Counted from the first letter of the stretch, positions 6,541 through 15,218 are shown. The stretch is DNA of 64,000 nt from an uncultured Rhodospirillaceae bacterium (GCA_937927415.1 CALBDS010000001.1:248001-312000); one strand, 5' to 3'. Numbers and translations are program-made. Notes: a model not told the origin generated them from the letters alone.

Positions 6541-7385
6541 CCGAATACTCCATCACCTCCGTCCCCTTCCACGGCGACACCCTGTTCGCCGCCCAGACCG
6601 ATAACGTCATCTTCGTCGCCATCAAGGCCATTGCCGAACGGCTGGGGCTGGCGTGGCGGATGCAGCTTGCGCGGATCAAGCGTGATCCCGTCTTGGCCGA
6701 AGGTGTCATCATGATGATGATACCTTCGGCGGGCGGCACCCAGCAAACCACACTCCTCCGCTTCGACCTCCTGAACGGCTGGCTGTTCGGGATCGACACC
6801 CGCCGGGTGAAGCCTGAACTGCGCGACCGGATCATCACCTATCAGCGGGAATGCTACCGGGTGCTGTTCGATCACTTCTACGGTCGGGCGGTGGCCGGCA
6901 GCGCCGTGGACCCCGCGCCCGCATCGGACGGCCCGGGGGATCTGCCCGAACGGACCCAACGCCTGTTGTTGGACAAGATCGCGCTGGCCTACCGCATCTA
7001 CGGGCGGCACGCCGCCCGCAGCCTGTGGCGCCACGCCGCCGGGCGCGGTCTGATCGAACCCGCCGAAGAGATGGCGGCCGCCGCCGAATGCGACGACGCC
7101 ATCAACCGGGGCGACCCCGCCGCCGATCTGGAACACTTCCTGTCCGACCGCACCGAACGCGGCCACGGCCTCCGGGTGTCATCGCTCGCCCTGTGGGCGG
7201 CGTATCAGGGCTGGTGCGCCGACCTCGGCATCACCGCCCTGTCCCGCAACGCCTTTGGCCGCGCCATGACCGCCGCCGGCTTCCGAACCATCAAGGCCAG
7301 CGTCATGCACTACACCGGCCTGCGGATACTGACCGATGACGCGGATGTGCCGGCGGCTCCCGGCACCAAGACCACCCTTCAATGA
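6537..7385 (+). CDS. Antirepressor-type protein, P22_AR_N plus winged helix
   Basis: The 282-residue product has an N-terminal phage antirepressor domain (about residues 1-115: VPFHGDTLFAAQTDNVIFVA, ..., LLRFDLLNGWLFGIDTRRVK, ..., YQRECYRVLFDHF), known from P22 Ant. The last 75 residues form a winged helix of the type found in D5 primase-helicases and are about two-thirds identical to the end of the next protein. Such proteins inactivate repressors or regulate phage genes through the C-terminal DNA-binding part. The gene is coupled to its upstream neighbour by a 4-bp overlap. Confidence 0.75.
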   Translation: MTEYSITSVPFHGDTLFAAQTDNVIFVAIKAIAERLGLAWRMQLARIKRDPVLAEGVIMMMIPSAGGTQQTTLLRFDLLNGWLFGIDTRRVKPELRDRIITYQRECYRVLFDHFYGRAVAGSAVDPAPASDGPGDLPERTQRLLLDKIALAYRIYGRHAARSLWRHAAGRGLIEPAEEMAAAAECDDAINRGDPAADLEHFLSDRTERGHGLRVSSLALWAAYQGWCADLGITALSRNAFGRAMTAAGFRTIKASVMHYTGLRILTDDADVPAAPGTKTTLQ

Positions 7386-7425
7386 GCGCGGGAACCGATC
7401 CCCCATTGCTGATGAGGATGATCCG

Positions 7426-8223
7426 ATGAGCACTCTTATCCCCTTCCTGTTCGAAGATGCCCACCTTGTCCGTGGCGTGATTCGCGACGGCGAACCGTGG
7501 TTCGTCCTGGCCGACGTGTGCCGGGTGTTGGAGATTGGAAACCCGTCCCAAGCCGCCACCCGTCTGGATGATGATGAAAGGGCGACCCTCACTAATAATG
7601 AGGGTCAGGCCGGTCAGGGCGCGCAGTCCTTCACCATCATCAACGAGAGTGGTCTCTACTCCCTGATCTTGACCAGCCGGAAGCCGGCGGCGAAGCGGTT
7701 CAAGAAGTGGGTGACGGCGGAAGTGCTGCCCAGCATCCGCAAAACCGGCGCCTATGCCGCGCCGGGGGCCGAGCCGCCGCCGGTTTCTGGCAGCGAAATG
7801 GAACAGCATCATCTGGCGCTGTTGCGGGAAGCGCGGCTGACGTTTGGACGGGCGTTCGCGCAAGCCCTGTGGCGGCATCTGTCCATGCCGTTTCCCGATG
7901 CGGCGGCGGATGCCGCCACAGGAGCCACCATGGATACGGCGGCGATGGATACGCCCATCGACACCGTGGCCGCTTTCTTGGCCACCTGTACCGAGTATAG
8001 CCAGGGATACCGGGTGTCGTCGCTGGCCTTGTGGAGCGCCTATCAGGATTGGTGTCTGAAGCGTGAGGCGGTGCCGCTGACCCGGAACGCCTTTGGCCGG
8101 GTGATGACATCGCGCGGATTCCGCACGTTGAAAGCCAGCGTGAATTATTTCATCGGCTTGCGGATGCTGACCGATGACGTGGATGTGCCGGCGGCACCCG
8201 GCACCAAGACCACCCTGCAATGA
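7426..8223 (+). CDS. BRO-N antirepressor-type protein plus winged helix
   Basis: This 265-residue protein starts at ATG 7426. Residues 5-110 form a BRO-N domain (VRGVIRDGEPWFVLADVCRV, ..., INESGLYSLILTSRKPAAKRFKKWV, ..., VLPSIRKTGAY), common in phage antirepressors. Residues 191-265 are a D5-type winged helix about 68% identical (51 of 75, counted by eye) to the tail of the preceding protein. The two genes therefore carry different N-terminal modules on nearly the same C-terminus. The stop overlaps the methyltransferase start. Confidence 0.78.
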   Translation: MSTLIPFLFEDAHLVRGVIRDGEPWFVLADVCRVLEIGNPSQAATRLDDDERATLTNNEGQAGQGAQSFTIINESGLYSLILTSRKPAAKRFKKWVTAEVLPSIRKTGAYAAPGAEPPPVSGSEMEQHHLALLREARLTFGRAFAQALWRHLSMPFPDAAADAATGATMDTAAMDTPIDTVAAFLATCTEYSQGYRVSSLALWSAYQDWCLKREAVPLTRNAFGRVMTSRGFRTLKASVNYFIGLRMLTDDVDVPAAPGTKTTLQ

Positions 8224-8924
8224 TGACCGGAACCCTCTTCGACCTGCCCCCCGCCGGGAAACCGGCAGGCCGGGCGGAATGGGTGCCCGCGGCGTGGCCG
8301 TTCGGTGACCTGCCCCCCCGCGCTTTTGGGCGCATCATCGCGGACCCGCCGTGGGCATTTGACAATTACAGCGCGAAGGGAGAGGAACGCAATCCCAAGG
8401 CGCATTACACCTGCCTGGATCTGGGCACGCTGAAAAACTTGCCGGTGGCGCAGCTTGCCGACCCGGAAGGGTGCCTGCTGTGGCTGTGGGCGACGTGGCC
8501 CATGCTGGCGCAGGGACTTGAGGTGATGGCGGCGTGGGGATTCCGCTACGTCTCCGGCTTCCCATGGAACAAGCGCACCCTGGCCGGCGGGCCGGTGATG
8601 GGCACCGGCTATGTGGTGCGGGGCACGTCCGAGCCGGTGTTGCTGGGGGTGCGCGGGCGCCCGGCCTATGGGCCGGAAATCCGCCGCGTGCGGGGCTGTC
8701 TCGACACCTGCGATGACGCGGCGGCGCTGGACGGGTGGTTTCTCGACGCCGGACGGCGGGAGCACAGCCGCAAACCCGACCAGCAATACGCGATGCTGGA
8801 CCTGATGGTGCCCCATGTTGCCGGGGCCGAACTGTTCGCCCGCACTTGCTGGCCAGGGTGGCGGGCGTGGGGGAACCAGACCGACCGTTTCGCCGCGCCC
8901 GCGGCCCATGGGACTGACCAATGA
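8220..8924 (+). CDS. MT-A70 family adenine methyltransferase
   Basis: A 234-residue protein with the catalytic DPPW motif at residues 42-45 (IIADPPWAFDNY), the MT-A70 signature of N6-adenine methyltransferases. Further typical stretches are CLLWLWATWPMLAQGLEVM and GTGYVVRGTSEPVLLGVRG. It probably methylates adenine in phage DNA, which may protect against host restriction. It starts at ATG 8220 or 8223, both overlapping the preceding stop. No partner nuclease is nearby, so it is a solitary enzyme. Confidence 0.88.
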   Translation: MMTGTLFDLPPAGKPAGRAEWVPAAWPFGDLPPRAFGRIIADPPWAFDNYSAKGEERNPKAHYTCLDLGTLKNLPVAQLADPEGCLLWLWATWPMLAQGLEVMAAWGFRYVSGFPWNKRTLAGGPVMGTGYVVRGTSEPVLLGVRGRPAYGPEIRRVRGCLDTCDDAAALDGWFLDAGRREHSRKPDQQYAMLDLMVPHVAGAELFARTCWPGWRAWGNQTDRFAAPAAHGTDQ

Positions 8925-8997
8925 CCGGCGCCCAAGTGGATGGCAGGGCGGGGCGGATGCGCGCGGGTGATCCTGCGGCGGCCCTCCCCGCACCCCT

Positions 8998-9021
8998 CCC
9001 CTTCGGAAGCCGGCGAAGGGG
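8998..9021. repeat. Perfect hairpin before the primase-helicase
   Basis: CCCCTTCG and CGAAGGGG are separated by eight bases directly upstream of the start codon at 9024. The right arm supplies the GAAGGGG ribosome-binding site, so folding of the mRNA would hide it. An alternative view is a dispersed palindromic repeat. Confidence 0.5.
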
Positions 9022-9023
9022 GG

Positions 9024-10703
9024 ATGATGCCGGATGACGTGATGCCGGCGGGCGGCGCGCTGGTGGCGGATGAGCACCTTGACGCCGTGCGCCGCCTGCT
9101 GGATGAAGCGCAACCCGTGGATGTGGCACCCGGCAGTGGTGATGATGGGAACGGCCACGGCGAACCGCCGGAGGATGACGGAGAGCCGGGGCCGCCCGAT
9201 GACGCGGCGCTGGCGCTGTTCGAGCCGAACGACACCGGCAATGCCCACCGTCTGGTGGAGCGACACGGCGGTGACCTGATCCATGTGGAGGGCATCGGCT
9301 GGCACTATTGGGACGGCGCGCGATACAATGCGGAGTTGGGTGACCCCAAGGCCGTGGAACGGGCACAGTGGACACAGGCCGCCATGTGGGCGGAGTTGAA
9401 GGCCCTGCGCAGCCTGGGGCCGCCGCCGCCCGATGAACTGGAAGAGACGTCGGAAGGGGTGGTGAAGGACGCGCTGAAGCTTGAACGGATCAAGCGGTGG
9501 GAACGCCAGATGCAGGCGTTTGAGGCGCACATCATCAAATCCGGCAACCGTTCCCAGATTCGCGGAATGCTGGAAATGGCGTTGCCCGACCTGTCCCAGC
9601 CATACCGGGAAATGGACAGCGACCCGTGGTTGCTGACGGTGGATAACGGGACGCTGGACCTTCGTCCCGTCGAGGACAGGAAGGTGCCCGGCTTTGACGG
9701 CTGTTCCGATCAAGTGTGGGCGCCGGTGCTGCGCGGGCACCGGAAACGGGACCGCATCACCCGGCTGGTGCCGGTGGCCTATGAGCCGGGTACGGCGTGC
9801 CCGGCCTGGGAAGCCTTCCTGGCGCGTATCCTGCCGGGGGATGAGGTGCGGCTGTTCGTGCAGCGGTTGTTCGGCTATGCGCTGCTGGGGGTGACGGATG
9901 AACAGTGCCTTGCCGTGCTGTGGGGCACCGGCAAGAACGGCAAATCCACGCTGGTGGACGTGCTGCGCGAGGTGTTCGGGGACTATGCCGCCACGGTGCC
10001 CGTTGGCGTGTTCCTTGATGACGGGCACGTCAAGGCGGACGGCCCGCGCCCGTCGCTGGCCAAGCTGCCGGGCCGGCGACTGGTGCTGATGTCGGAACCG
10101 AAGAAGGGGGCAAAGCTGGATGAGGCGTTGGTGAAGGAGATCACCGGCGGGGAACCGCTGGAAACGCGCGGGTTGCAGCGCGACCCCATCGAGTTCCGGC
10201 CCCGTTTCCTGCCGGTGATGTCCACCAACCACAAGCCGGAGATCCGCGGGCTTGATCCCGGCATCTGGCGACGGATCATCCTGATCCCGTTCAAGGTTTT
10301 TATTCCTGAAAATGAGCGCGATCCAAGGTTGAAAGAAAAGCTGTTGGCTGAAAAGGCCGGCATTCTGCGGTGGCTGCTGGACGGCTTGAAGAGTTGGCAT
10401 GAACAGGGGTTGGCACCGCCCAATGAAGTTGTCGAAGCTGTGGAGGAATACCGGGCTGACAGCGATCCGCTGAAAGAGTTTTTGGAAGCGGAAACGCATA
10501 TCTGCGCGGGCAAGCGGGTGTCATCCACGGACCTGTACAAGGCGTATGAGGATTGGTGTGCGCGGAATGCTGCCGAACCTCTGAAGCAGAACGGGTTCAG
10601 CCGCCGGCTGAAGGATCGTGGTTTTCGGACGATCAAGGCCAGCGTCAACTTTTGGGACGGGCTGGAACTGCTGCCGCCGAACCATGTGGAGGGGCTGGCC
10701 TGA
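9024..10703 (+). CDS. D5-type phage primase-helicase (SF3)
   Basis: The 559-residue protein has a D5_N-type region (about 60-270) followed by a superfamily 3 helicase: Walker A GTGKNGKST at residues 301-309, a Walker B-like LVLMSEP and the sensor-type FLPVMSTNHKPEIRG. The final 60 residues are a winged helix (DLYKAYEDWCARN, ..., GFRTIKASVNFWDGLEL). It would unwind phage origin DNA, with primers made by the Prim-Pol protein encoded at 3184. ATG 9024 is preferred because a GAAGGGG motif precedes it; the frame is open upstream to 8940. Confidence 0.88.
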   Translation: MMPDDVMPAGGALVADEHLDAVRRLLDEAQPVDVAPGSGDDGNGHGEPPEDDGEPGPPDDAALALFEPNDTGNAHRLVERHGGDLIHVEGIGWHYWDGARYNAELGDPKAVERAQWTQAAMWAELKALRSLGPPPPDELEETSEGVVKDALKLERIKRWERQMQAFEAHIIKSGNRSQIRGMLEMALPDLSQPYREMDSDPWLLTVDNGTLDLRPVEDRKVPGFDGCSDQVWAPVLRGHRKRDRITRLVPVAYEPGTACPAWEAFLARILPGDEVRLFVQRLFGYALLGVTDEQCLAVLWGTGKNGKSTLVDVLREVFGDYAATVPVGVFLDDGHVKADGPRPSLAKLPGRRLVLMSEPKKGAKLDEALVKEITGGEPLETRGLQRDPIEFRPRFLPVMSTNHKPEIRGLDPGIWRRIILIPFKVFIPENERDPRLKEKLLAEKAGILRWLLDGLKSWHEQGLAPPNEVVEAVEEYRADSDPLKEFLEAETHICAGKRVSSTDLYKAYEDWCARNAAEPLKQNGFSRRLKDRGFRTIKASVNFWDGLELLPPNHVEGLA

Positions 10704-11009
10704 TGGGAGCGATCGGCGTCACCTGGGAGCAATCCTTGTTGGCTATCTCTTTGGGGCGCGGGGCGCGGCCCATCTCTTCCCCTTGCTGCGTCTCGGTTTC
10801 CGCCGGGCGCGGGAGCATGGGAGCGACGGGAGCGATTTCGGGGCGGTGGCGCCGCGTGTGTGCCTGTGCGCGTGCGCTTGTGCGCGGGCGTGCGTATGGC
10901 GATTGCCCCGTAATTGCTCCCGCTCCCGTGATTGCTCCCATGAAAAATGAAAAACTGTTTGAGATGAATACGTTACCGACCGGCAATTGCGTTTTGGAGG
11001 GCGAAGATT
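10704..11009. other. Gap with eight GGGAGC elements
   Basis: Between the primase-helicase and the next gene, GGGAGC occurs five times directly (10705, 10725, 10811, 10819, 10828) and three times inverted (10916, 10922, 10934). Most copies extend to GGGAGCRAY. The inverted copies are followed by an AT-rich stretch (10940-10975). This layout resembles iterons beside an unwinding region. A frame starting at ATG 10703 crosses the region but has very low-complexity translation, so I do not call it a gene. Confidence 0.6.
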
Positions 11010-11642
11010 ATGGGATCGATGTTCCCGGAGAGTGTCGTGGTGAAGCTGGAAGCCCTGGTGCGTGTGGCTCTGGCGCAGAAGGGCGGGGTCGCTGCCGTGG
11101 GCGGGCTGGCGGCGGCGCTGGCCGCGGTGGAGGGTGGAGAAGGTGTGTCCCGGAGGCTGGCCGTCCTGACCGTGCCGCCGGAAGAGGCGGCGGGCGGCAG
11201 CCGGTGGTTGGCGTTCCAGCGGGCGCGGGGGCGATTGAGCGCGGGGGAACTCTGGGCGGCGGATGATATCGTGCGTGCCCACGCGCTGTTGTCATCGGGT
11301 GGTGCTGCCCTCGGCTTGCGGGCCGTGGATCCGTCGCGGCTGGTGGTGGATGGTGGTCCGATCAATGCGGGCGGTGCGCTTGGCGGATGCGTCGTCACCT
11401 CCGCTGAAGAAGGGCGGTGGCAGGCGTACGTTCGGGACAGGCAGTCGCTGCCTGCACGGCAGAGGTTTTTACAGACGGCGGCGGGGCCTATCTGCCGCCC
11501 GGATGTGGTGCGGCGGGTGCTGGTCGATGGGGCCGCGCCCTACCGGCTTTCGTCTGATTGGCGGGTTCAGACCCGCCGTGTCGCGGATATCGTGGTGCAG
11601 GAACTCCGGCGTTACCGCGCCCTGCATTACACTTTGGCTTGA
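11010..11642 (+). CDS. Phage protein, possible late regulator
   Basis: A 210-residue protein preceded by GGAGGGCGA. Two parts are helical: residues 8-45 (Ala/Val-rich) and residues 65-95 (WLAFQRARGRLSAGELWAAD), the latter resembling DUF6456-type alphaproteobacterial regulators. The C-terminus (RLSSDWRVQTRRVADIVVQE) is basic. It lies between the replication module and the packaging genes and is followed by a terminator, the position of late activators or antiterminators in lambdoid phages. The role is inferred from position only. Confidence 0.5.
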   Translation: MGSMFPESVVVKLEALVRVALAQKGGVAAVGGLAAALAAVEGGEGVSRRLAVLTVPPEEAAGGSRWLAFQRARGRLSAGELWAADDIVRAHALLSSGGAALGLRAVDPSRLVVDGGPINAGGALGGCVVTSAEEGRWQAYVRDRQSLPARQRFLQTAAGPICRPDVVRRVLVDGAAPYRLSSDWRVQTRRVADIVVQELRRYRALHYTLA

Positions 11643-11656
11643 CTTCACCGGAAGGA

Positions 11657-11686
11657 TTGTTCAATCCTGCTCGATAGATTGAACAA
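11657..11686. promoter_or_regulatory. 10-bp inverted repeat after early operon
   Basis: TTGTTCAATC (11657-11666) is matched exactly by GATTGAACAA (11677-11686) with a 10-base spacer. It sits a few bases upstream of a strong terminator, so it could be an operator or an antitermination signal. Confidence 0.4.
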
Positions 11687-11690
11687 GTCC

Positions 11691-11723
11691 GCCCGGACGG
11701 GATCCCCCGTCCGGGCTTTTCTT
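11691..11723 (+). terminator. Intrinsic terminator of early region
   Basis: A perfect 11-bp GC-rich stem (11691-11701 with 11706-11716) with a four-base loop is followed by TTTTCTTT. It separates the early/regulatory genes from the late operon. Confidence 0.85.
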
Positions 11724-11822
11724 TGCCCGACGGATGCCCAGATCCCCCCAAAACCCTTGCGCCAAGCCCCTTTGCGGAATGCCTCTTCGTGGGCCGTTGT
11801 GCTTCTTGGCGGCGGTGGCCTG

Positions 11823-12560
11823 ATGCTCACTCTGTCCACAAGGGGCGACTTGGCGGGTTATTTCAACACGTTCGCCAAAAGGGCGACGTTCGCGGGCATC
11901 GTCGCCTTGTCCCGCACCGGGGCGGCGGTGAAGAAGGGGTTGCGAGAGGAAATGGAGCGGGTGTTCGACCGCCCCACGCGCTGGACGCTCAACAGCCTCT
12001 ATCATTCGAGGGCGACCAGCGACAGGCCGGTCTCCATCGTTTGGCTGAAGGACAAGGCGTATAAAAGCACCGATGCCGAACATTACCTCGGCCCCCAGAT
12101 CTTGGGAGGGGCACGACGAGACAAGCGCAGCGAGCGGCTGTTGCGCCAGTCGGGCCTTCTTCCGGCGGGAATGCAGATGGTGCCCGGCGTCGGTGCTCGG
12201 CTGGATCGTTACGGCAACATGCAGCGCGGCCAGTTGATCGCCCTGCTCAGTTACCTGCGGGTGTTCAACGCCGCAGGTTTTACCATGAACCGCAGCTTCG
12301 ATCCGGCGGCGAAACGGCGGGGCAAATGGCGGCGGCACGAGTGGTTCGCCATCAGCAAAGAAGGCGGGAACCTGCCGCCCGGCGTCTACCTGACCGATGC
12401 CAGATCGGGGCGGGCCGTCCCCGTGGTGCGGTTCGTGACCGCACCGTCCTACCGGCAGCGGTTCGACTTCTTCGGGGTGGCCGGTCGGATCGTCAATGAA
12501 ACCCTCCCCCGCGAACTGTCTCACGCCCTGGCCGAGGGCTATTGGCGGCCGCGGAACTAA
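11823..12560 (+). CDS. Hypothetical phage structural-type protein
   Basis: The 245-residue protein from ATG 11823 starts LSTRGDLAGYFNTFAKRATF, a helical N-terminus reminiscent of lambda gpZ-like tail-completion proteins. It also contains a conserved-looking middle (HYLGPQILGGARRDKRSERL) and a basic stretch KRRGKWRRHEW near residue 165. It is the first gene after the terminator, before the terminase, an unusual place for a tail protein. The longer frame from 11679 begins inside the terminator and is rejected. Function uncertain. Confidence 0.5.
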   Translation: MLTLSTRGDLAGYFNTFAKRATFAGIVALSRTGAAVKKGLREEMERVFDRPTRWTLNSLYHSRATSDRPVSIVWLKDKAYKSTDAEHYLGPQILGGARRDKRSERLLRQSGLLPAGMQMVPGVGARLDRYGNMQRGQLIALLSYLRVFNAAGFTMNRSFDPAAKRRGKWRRHEWFAISKEGGNLPPGVYLTDARSGRAVPVVRFVTAPSYRQRFDFFGVAGRIVNETLPRELSHALAEGYWRPRN

Positions 12561-12669
12561 CGAAACAATGTTACGAAAAAATTTCGCGCCGCCGGGTCCT
12601 TCCGGCCCCCCAGCCATATGCGGTAATTCGAGGGGCTGCGGTTGGGCGGTGTGTTGGGATTTGAAAAGG

Positions 12670-12693
12670 CTAAAGTCGCTTTAGTCCCTTTAG
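12670..12693. promoter_or_regulatory. Triple CTTTAG motif before terminase
   Basis: CTAAAG-TCG-CTTTAG forms a small inverted repeat (12670-12684), and a third CTTTAG (12688-12693) ends directly at the ATG of the small terminase gene. No Shine-Dalgarno sequence is visible, so this element may control translation or bind the terminase. Confidence 0.4.
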
Positions 12694-13248
12694 ATGATTG
12701 TGAGTAAAGGAAAATTTGCCCAGATGGTGGGCCGGTCCGCGGGGGCTGTCTCCCACTGGATCGCAGCGGGCAAGCTGCATGGCCCGGCCCTGATCGGAGA
12801 GGGTCGGGCCGCACAGATCGATGCCGAGATCGCGGCGGCCCAGCTTGGCTACACGCTCGACCTGGGGCAGCAGTTGGCGCAGACGGCCCCTCTCTTGCCG
12901 GCCCTGCCGGATGGCGAAGAATCGCAGGCCGACCAGCGGCGCCGGCTGAAGATCCGGGCCGAACGCGAAGAACTGGCGCTCGAACTGGAACGGGCGGCAG
13001 CCCTGGAAAAGTCCGGGGCCTGGATGGCCACGGCGGAGGCCGAGGCCGCATGGTCGGCCGAACTGGCCAGCCTGCGCCGGGCGGTGGAAAGCTGGCTGGT
13101 CACCGACGCCGCCGAAGCCTGTCTGACCCTGGCCAGCCGTGGCGGCGCCGATCGTCGCGCCTTTGCGGTGGCACTGCGGCAGGGGTGGGACGCGCTGTGC
13201 GGACGCCTGTCATCCGCCCCGGCGGACGAAAGCGGCGGCGCCCCGTGA
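12694..13248 (+). CDS. Terminase small subunit
   Basis: This 184-residue protein starts with a helix-turn-helix typical of Nu1-type small terminases (SKGKFAQMVGRSAGAVSHWI, residues 4-23), which recognise the packaging site. A charged coiled-coil segment (residues 75-110, rich in Arg and Glu) probably mediates oligomerisation or large-subunit contact. Its stop overlaps the GTG start of the large subunit gene (GTGA). Order and motifs make the assignment firm. Confidence 0.85.
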   Translation: MIVSKGKFAQMVGRSAGAVSHWIAAGKLHGPALIGEGRAAQIDAEIAAAQLGYTLDLGQQLAQTAPLLPALPDGEESQADQRRRLKIRAEREELALELERAAALEKSGAWMATAEAEAAWSAELASLRRAVESWLVTDAAEACLTLASRGGADRRAFAVALRQGWDALCGRLSSAPADESGGAP

Positions 13249-15218
13249 CCAACGCCTTTTTCCTGGCCGATCCCCGGGCCGTGGCGCGCCGTGTGCTGAT
13301 GGGCGGTCTGGTTCCGCCGCGTCCGCTCGACCTGACGGCGTGGGCACGGCACAACATCCATTTCGGAGAGGAATCGCCGTTCCCCGGCCCGTACGACCCG
13401 GCCAAGTTCCCCTTCTTCACCAGAATCCTTGAGGTTCTGTCACCCCAGCACCCGGCCTCGGTGGTGGTGTTGAAGAAGTCGGCGCAGCTTGGCGGCACGG
13501 TGCTGGCGCAGATCGTCGTCGGCGGCATCCTGGACCTGTCGCCCCGCCCGTTGTTCCTGGTGTTTCCCAGCGACGGCAACGCGACGAAGTGGAAGCGGAA
13601 CAAGTTCACGGCGATGGTCAAGGCCTCGAAAACCTTGTCGAGGATCATGCAGCCGGAGAACGCGCGCCAGGGCAACAGCGCCATGTACTGGGCGCGGCGC
13701 GACGGACGCGGTTATCTGCAACTGGCCGGCGCCAACAGCCCCGGACAGTTATCAATGGAATCGTACCCCTACGCCGTACACGACGATCTTGCGAAATGGC
13801 CCGCCGACAACGGGGCCGGCGACCCGGAGGGACAGGCGGACAGCCGCTCGAAAGCCTTCCTGGCCGTCGGCGGCAAGGTGTTCAAGATCGGAACGCCCCT
13901 GGTGCAACCCGGCTGCCGGGTGACGGCCGGGTGGCAGCAGGGCACGCGCGAGCGTTATCACGTCCCCTGCCCCACCTGCGGCCATGAACAGCCGCTCGAA
14001 TGGGACAACATGCTGGCCTGCCTGGACGAGGCCCACCCGGAAGACGCCCATTTCACGTGCGTGTCCTGCAACAGCAGGATCGACCAGCACCACCGTACGG
14101 CCATGACCCTTGCCGGCCGGTGGGTGGCTGAAAACCCCGGTGCCGACGTGGTGTCCTTCTACCTGTGGGCGGCTTATTCACCGCTGGAGGACTGGGCCAA
14201 CATCGCCCGCGCCTGGCTCAAGGCAAAGGGCAAGCCCGAAGCCGAACAGGTGTTCCTGAACGACAACGTCGGTCTGGCCTACCAGACGGCGACCGAGGCT
14301 CCGCCATGGGAATCGCTGTCCGACCGCGCGGAGGCCGATGGGCTGCCCCGCGGTATCGTCCCCGCCGGCTATTACGACGTGACCATCGGGATCGACTGCC
14401 AAGGCGACCGTGCGGAGTGGCAGGCCGTGGCCTGGGGGCCGAGCTTGACCCGCATCGTCATCGACCGCGGCATCATCCACCACCACATTTCGACAGCATC
14501 GGCCTGGGCCGAGCTTGACCAGCTGGTGGAGCGCACGTGGCAGGACTGGCGGGGCAACCGCCGCCCCACCACCCAAACCGCGATTGACGGCGGGATGTGG
14601 AAAGACGATGTCCACGAATGGGCTAGGCGCCACAAGTCGGCCAAGGTGATCGTCGTCAAGGGCGCAAAGGTCGATACGGCCCCGCCGCTGGCGCTGATCA
14701 AGACCGAGCGCCGGGCCGATGGCAAGATCATCCGGGCACAGCGCCGCTGGTATCAGGTGGGCGTTTCGGGAATGAAGGCCAGCCTTTACGCCCTGCTGAA
14801 AAAGGGGGATCCGCTGGAATTCGGCTACGTCCGCTTCGTTGCGGGGCTTGGCGACGACTATTTCCAGCAACTGACATCCGAAACGCGCAAACCCTTTCGC
14901 CGCCGCGACGGTTCCGCCACGTGGCGGTGGGTGCCGACGCCGGGCATCGCCCAGGAAATGCTGGACACGCACCTGTACGCCTGGGCTGCGGCGCACCGGG
15001 CCGGGGTGGTCCACCGCTCCGATGAACAGTGGGAGGCGCTGCGGCTGAAATACGACGGCGCCCCCGGCACGTCGGGGCCGGACCTGTTTTCCGCCGCACT
15101 GTCCCGTGATCCCGTCCCGCCGGCCCCCGATGCGGTGCCGGCGGCCCCCGTCGCCCGCCCTGCCGTCACGGTGCCGGCGGCATGGTCCCGCCACCACACA
15201 GGGGAGAGCTACCTGTGA
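13245..15218 (+). CDS. Terminase large subunit, GpA family
   Basis: The 657-residue protein is a phage GpA-type packaging ATPase-nuclease. An ATPase P-loop-like segment is LKKSAQLGGT (residues 76-85). A Cys-rich insert (CPTCGHEQPLEW, ..., CVSCN) at about 240-280 probably binds zinc. Nuclease acidic motifs are GIDCQGDR and IDGGMWKDD in the C-terminal half. Translation starts at GTG 13245, overlapping the small subunit stop; the longer upstream frame runs through the small subunit gene and is not used. It packages DNA into proheads and cuts at cos sites. Confidence 0.92.
   Translation: MTNAFFLADPRAVARRVLMGGLVPPRPLDLTAWARHNIHFGEESPFPGPYDPAKFPFFTRILEVLSPQHPASVVVLKKSAQLGGTVLAQIVVGGILDLSPRPLFLVFPSDGNATKWKRNKFTAMVKASKTLSRIMQPENARQGNSAMYWARRDGRGYLQLAGANSPGQLSMESYPYAVHDDLAKWPADNGAGDPEGQADSRSKAFLAVGGKVFKIGTPLVQPGCRVTAGWQQGTRERYHVPCPTCGHEQPLEWDNMLACLDEAHPEDAHFTCVSCNSRIDQHHRTAMTLAGRWVAENPGADVVSFYLWAAYSPLEDWANIARAWLKAKGKPEAEQVFLNDNVGLAYQTATEAPPWESLSDRAEADGLPRGIVPAGYYDVTIGIDCQGDRAEWQAVAWGPSLTRIVIDRGIIHHHISTASAWAELDQLVERTWQDWRGNRRPTTQTAIDGGMWKDDVHEWARRHKSAKVIVVKGAKVDTAPPLALIKTERRADGKIIRAQRRWYQVGVSGMKASLYALLKKGDPLEFGYVRFVAGLGDDYFQQLTSETRKPFRRRDGSATWRWVPTPGIAQEMLDTHLYAWAAAHRAGVVHRSDEQWEALRLKYDGAPGTSGPDLFSAALSRDPVPPAPDAVPAAPVARPAVTVPAAWSRHHTGESYL

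Noticed and set aside
8220..8924. Restriction-modification system
   Set aside because: Only the methyltransferase is present; no nuclease or specificity gene is adjacent.
10553..11266. Rightward frame through the GGGAGC region
   Set aside because: The translation is repetitive and overlaps both the primase-helicase end and the 11010 gene; the repeats explain the sequence better as DNA elements.
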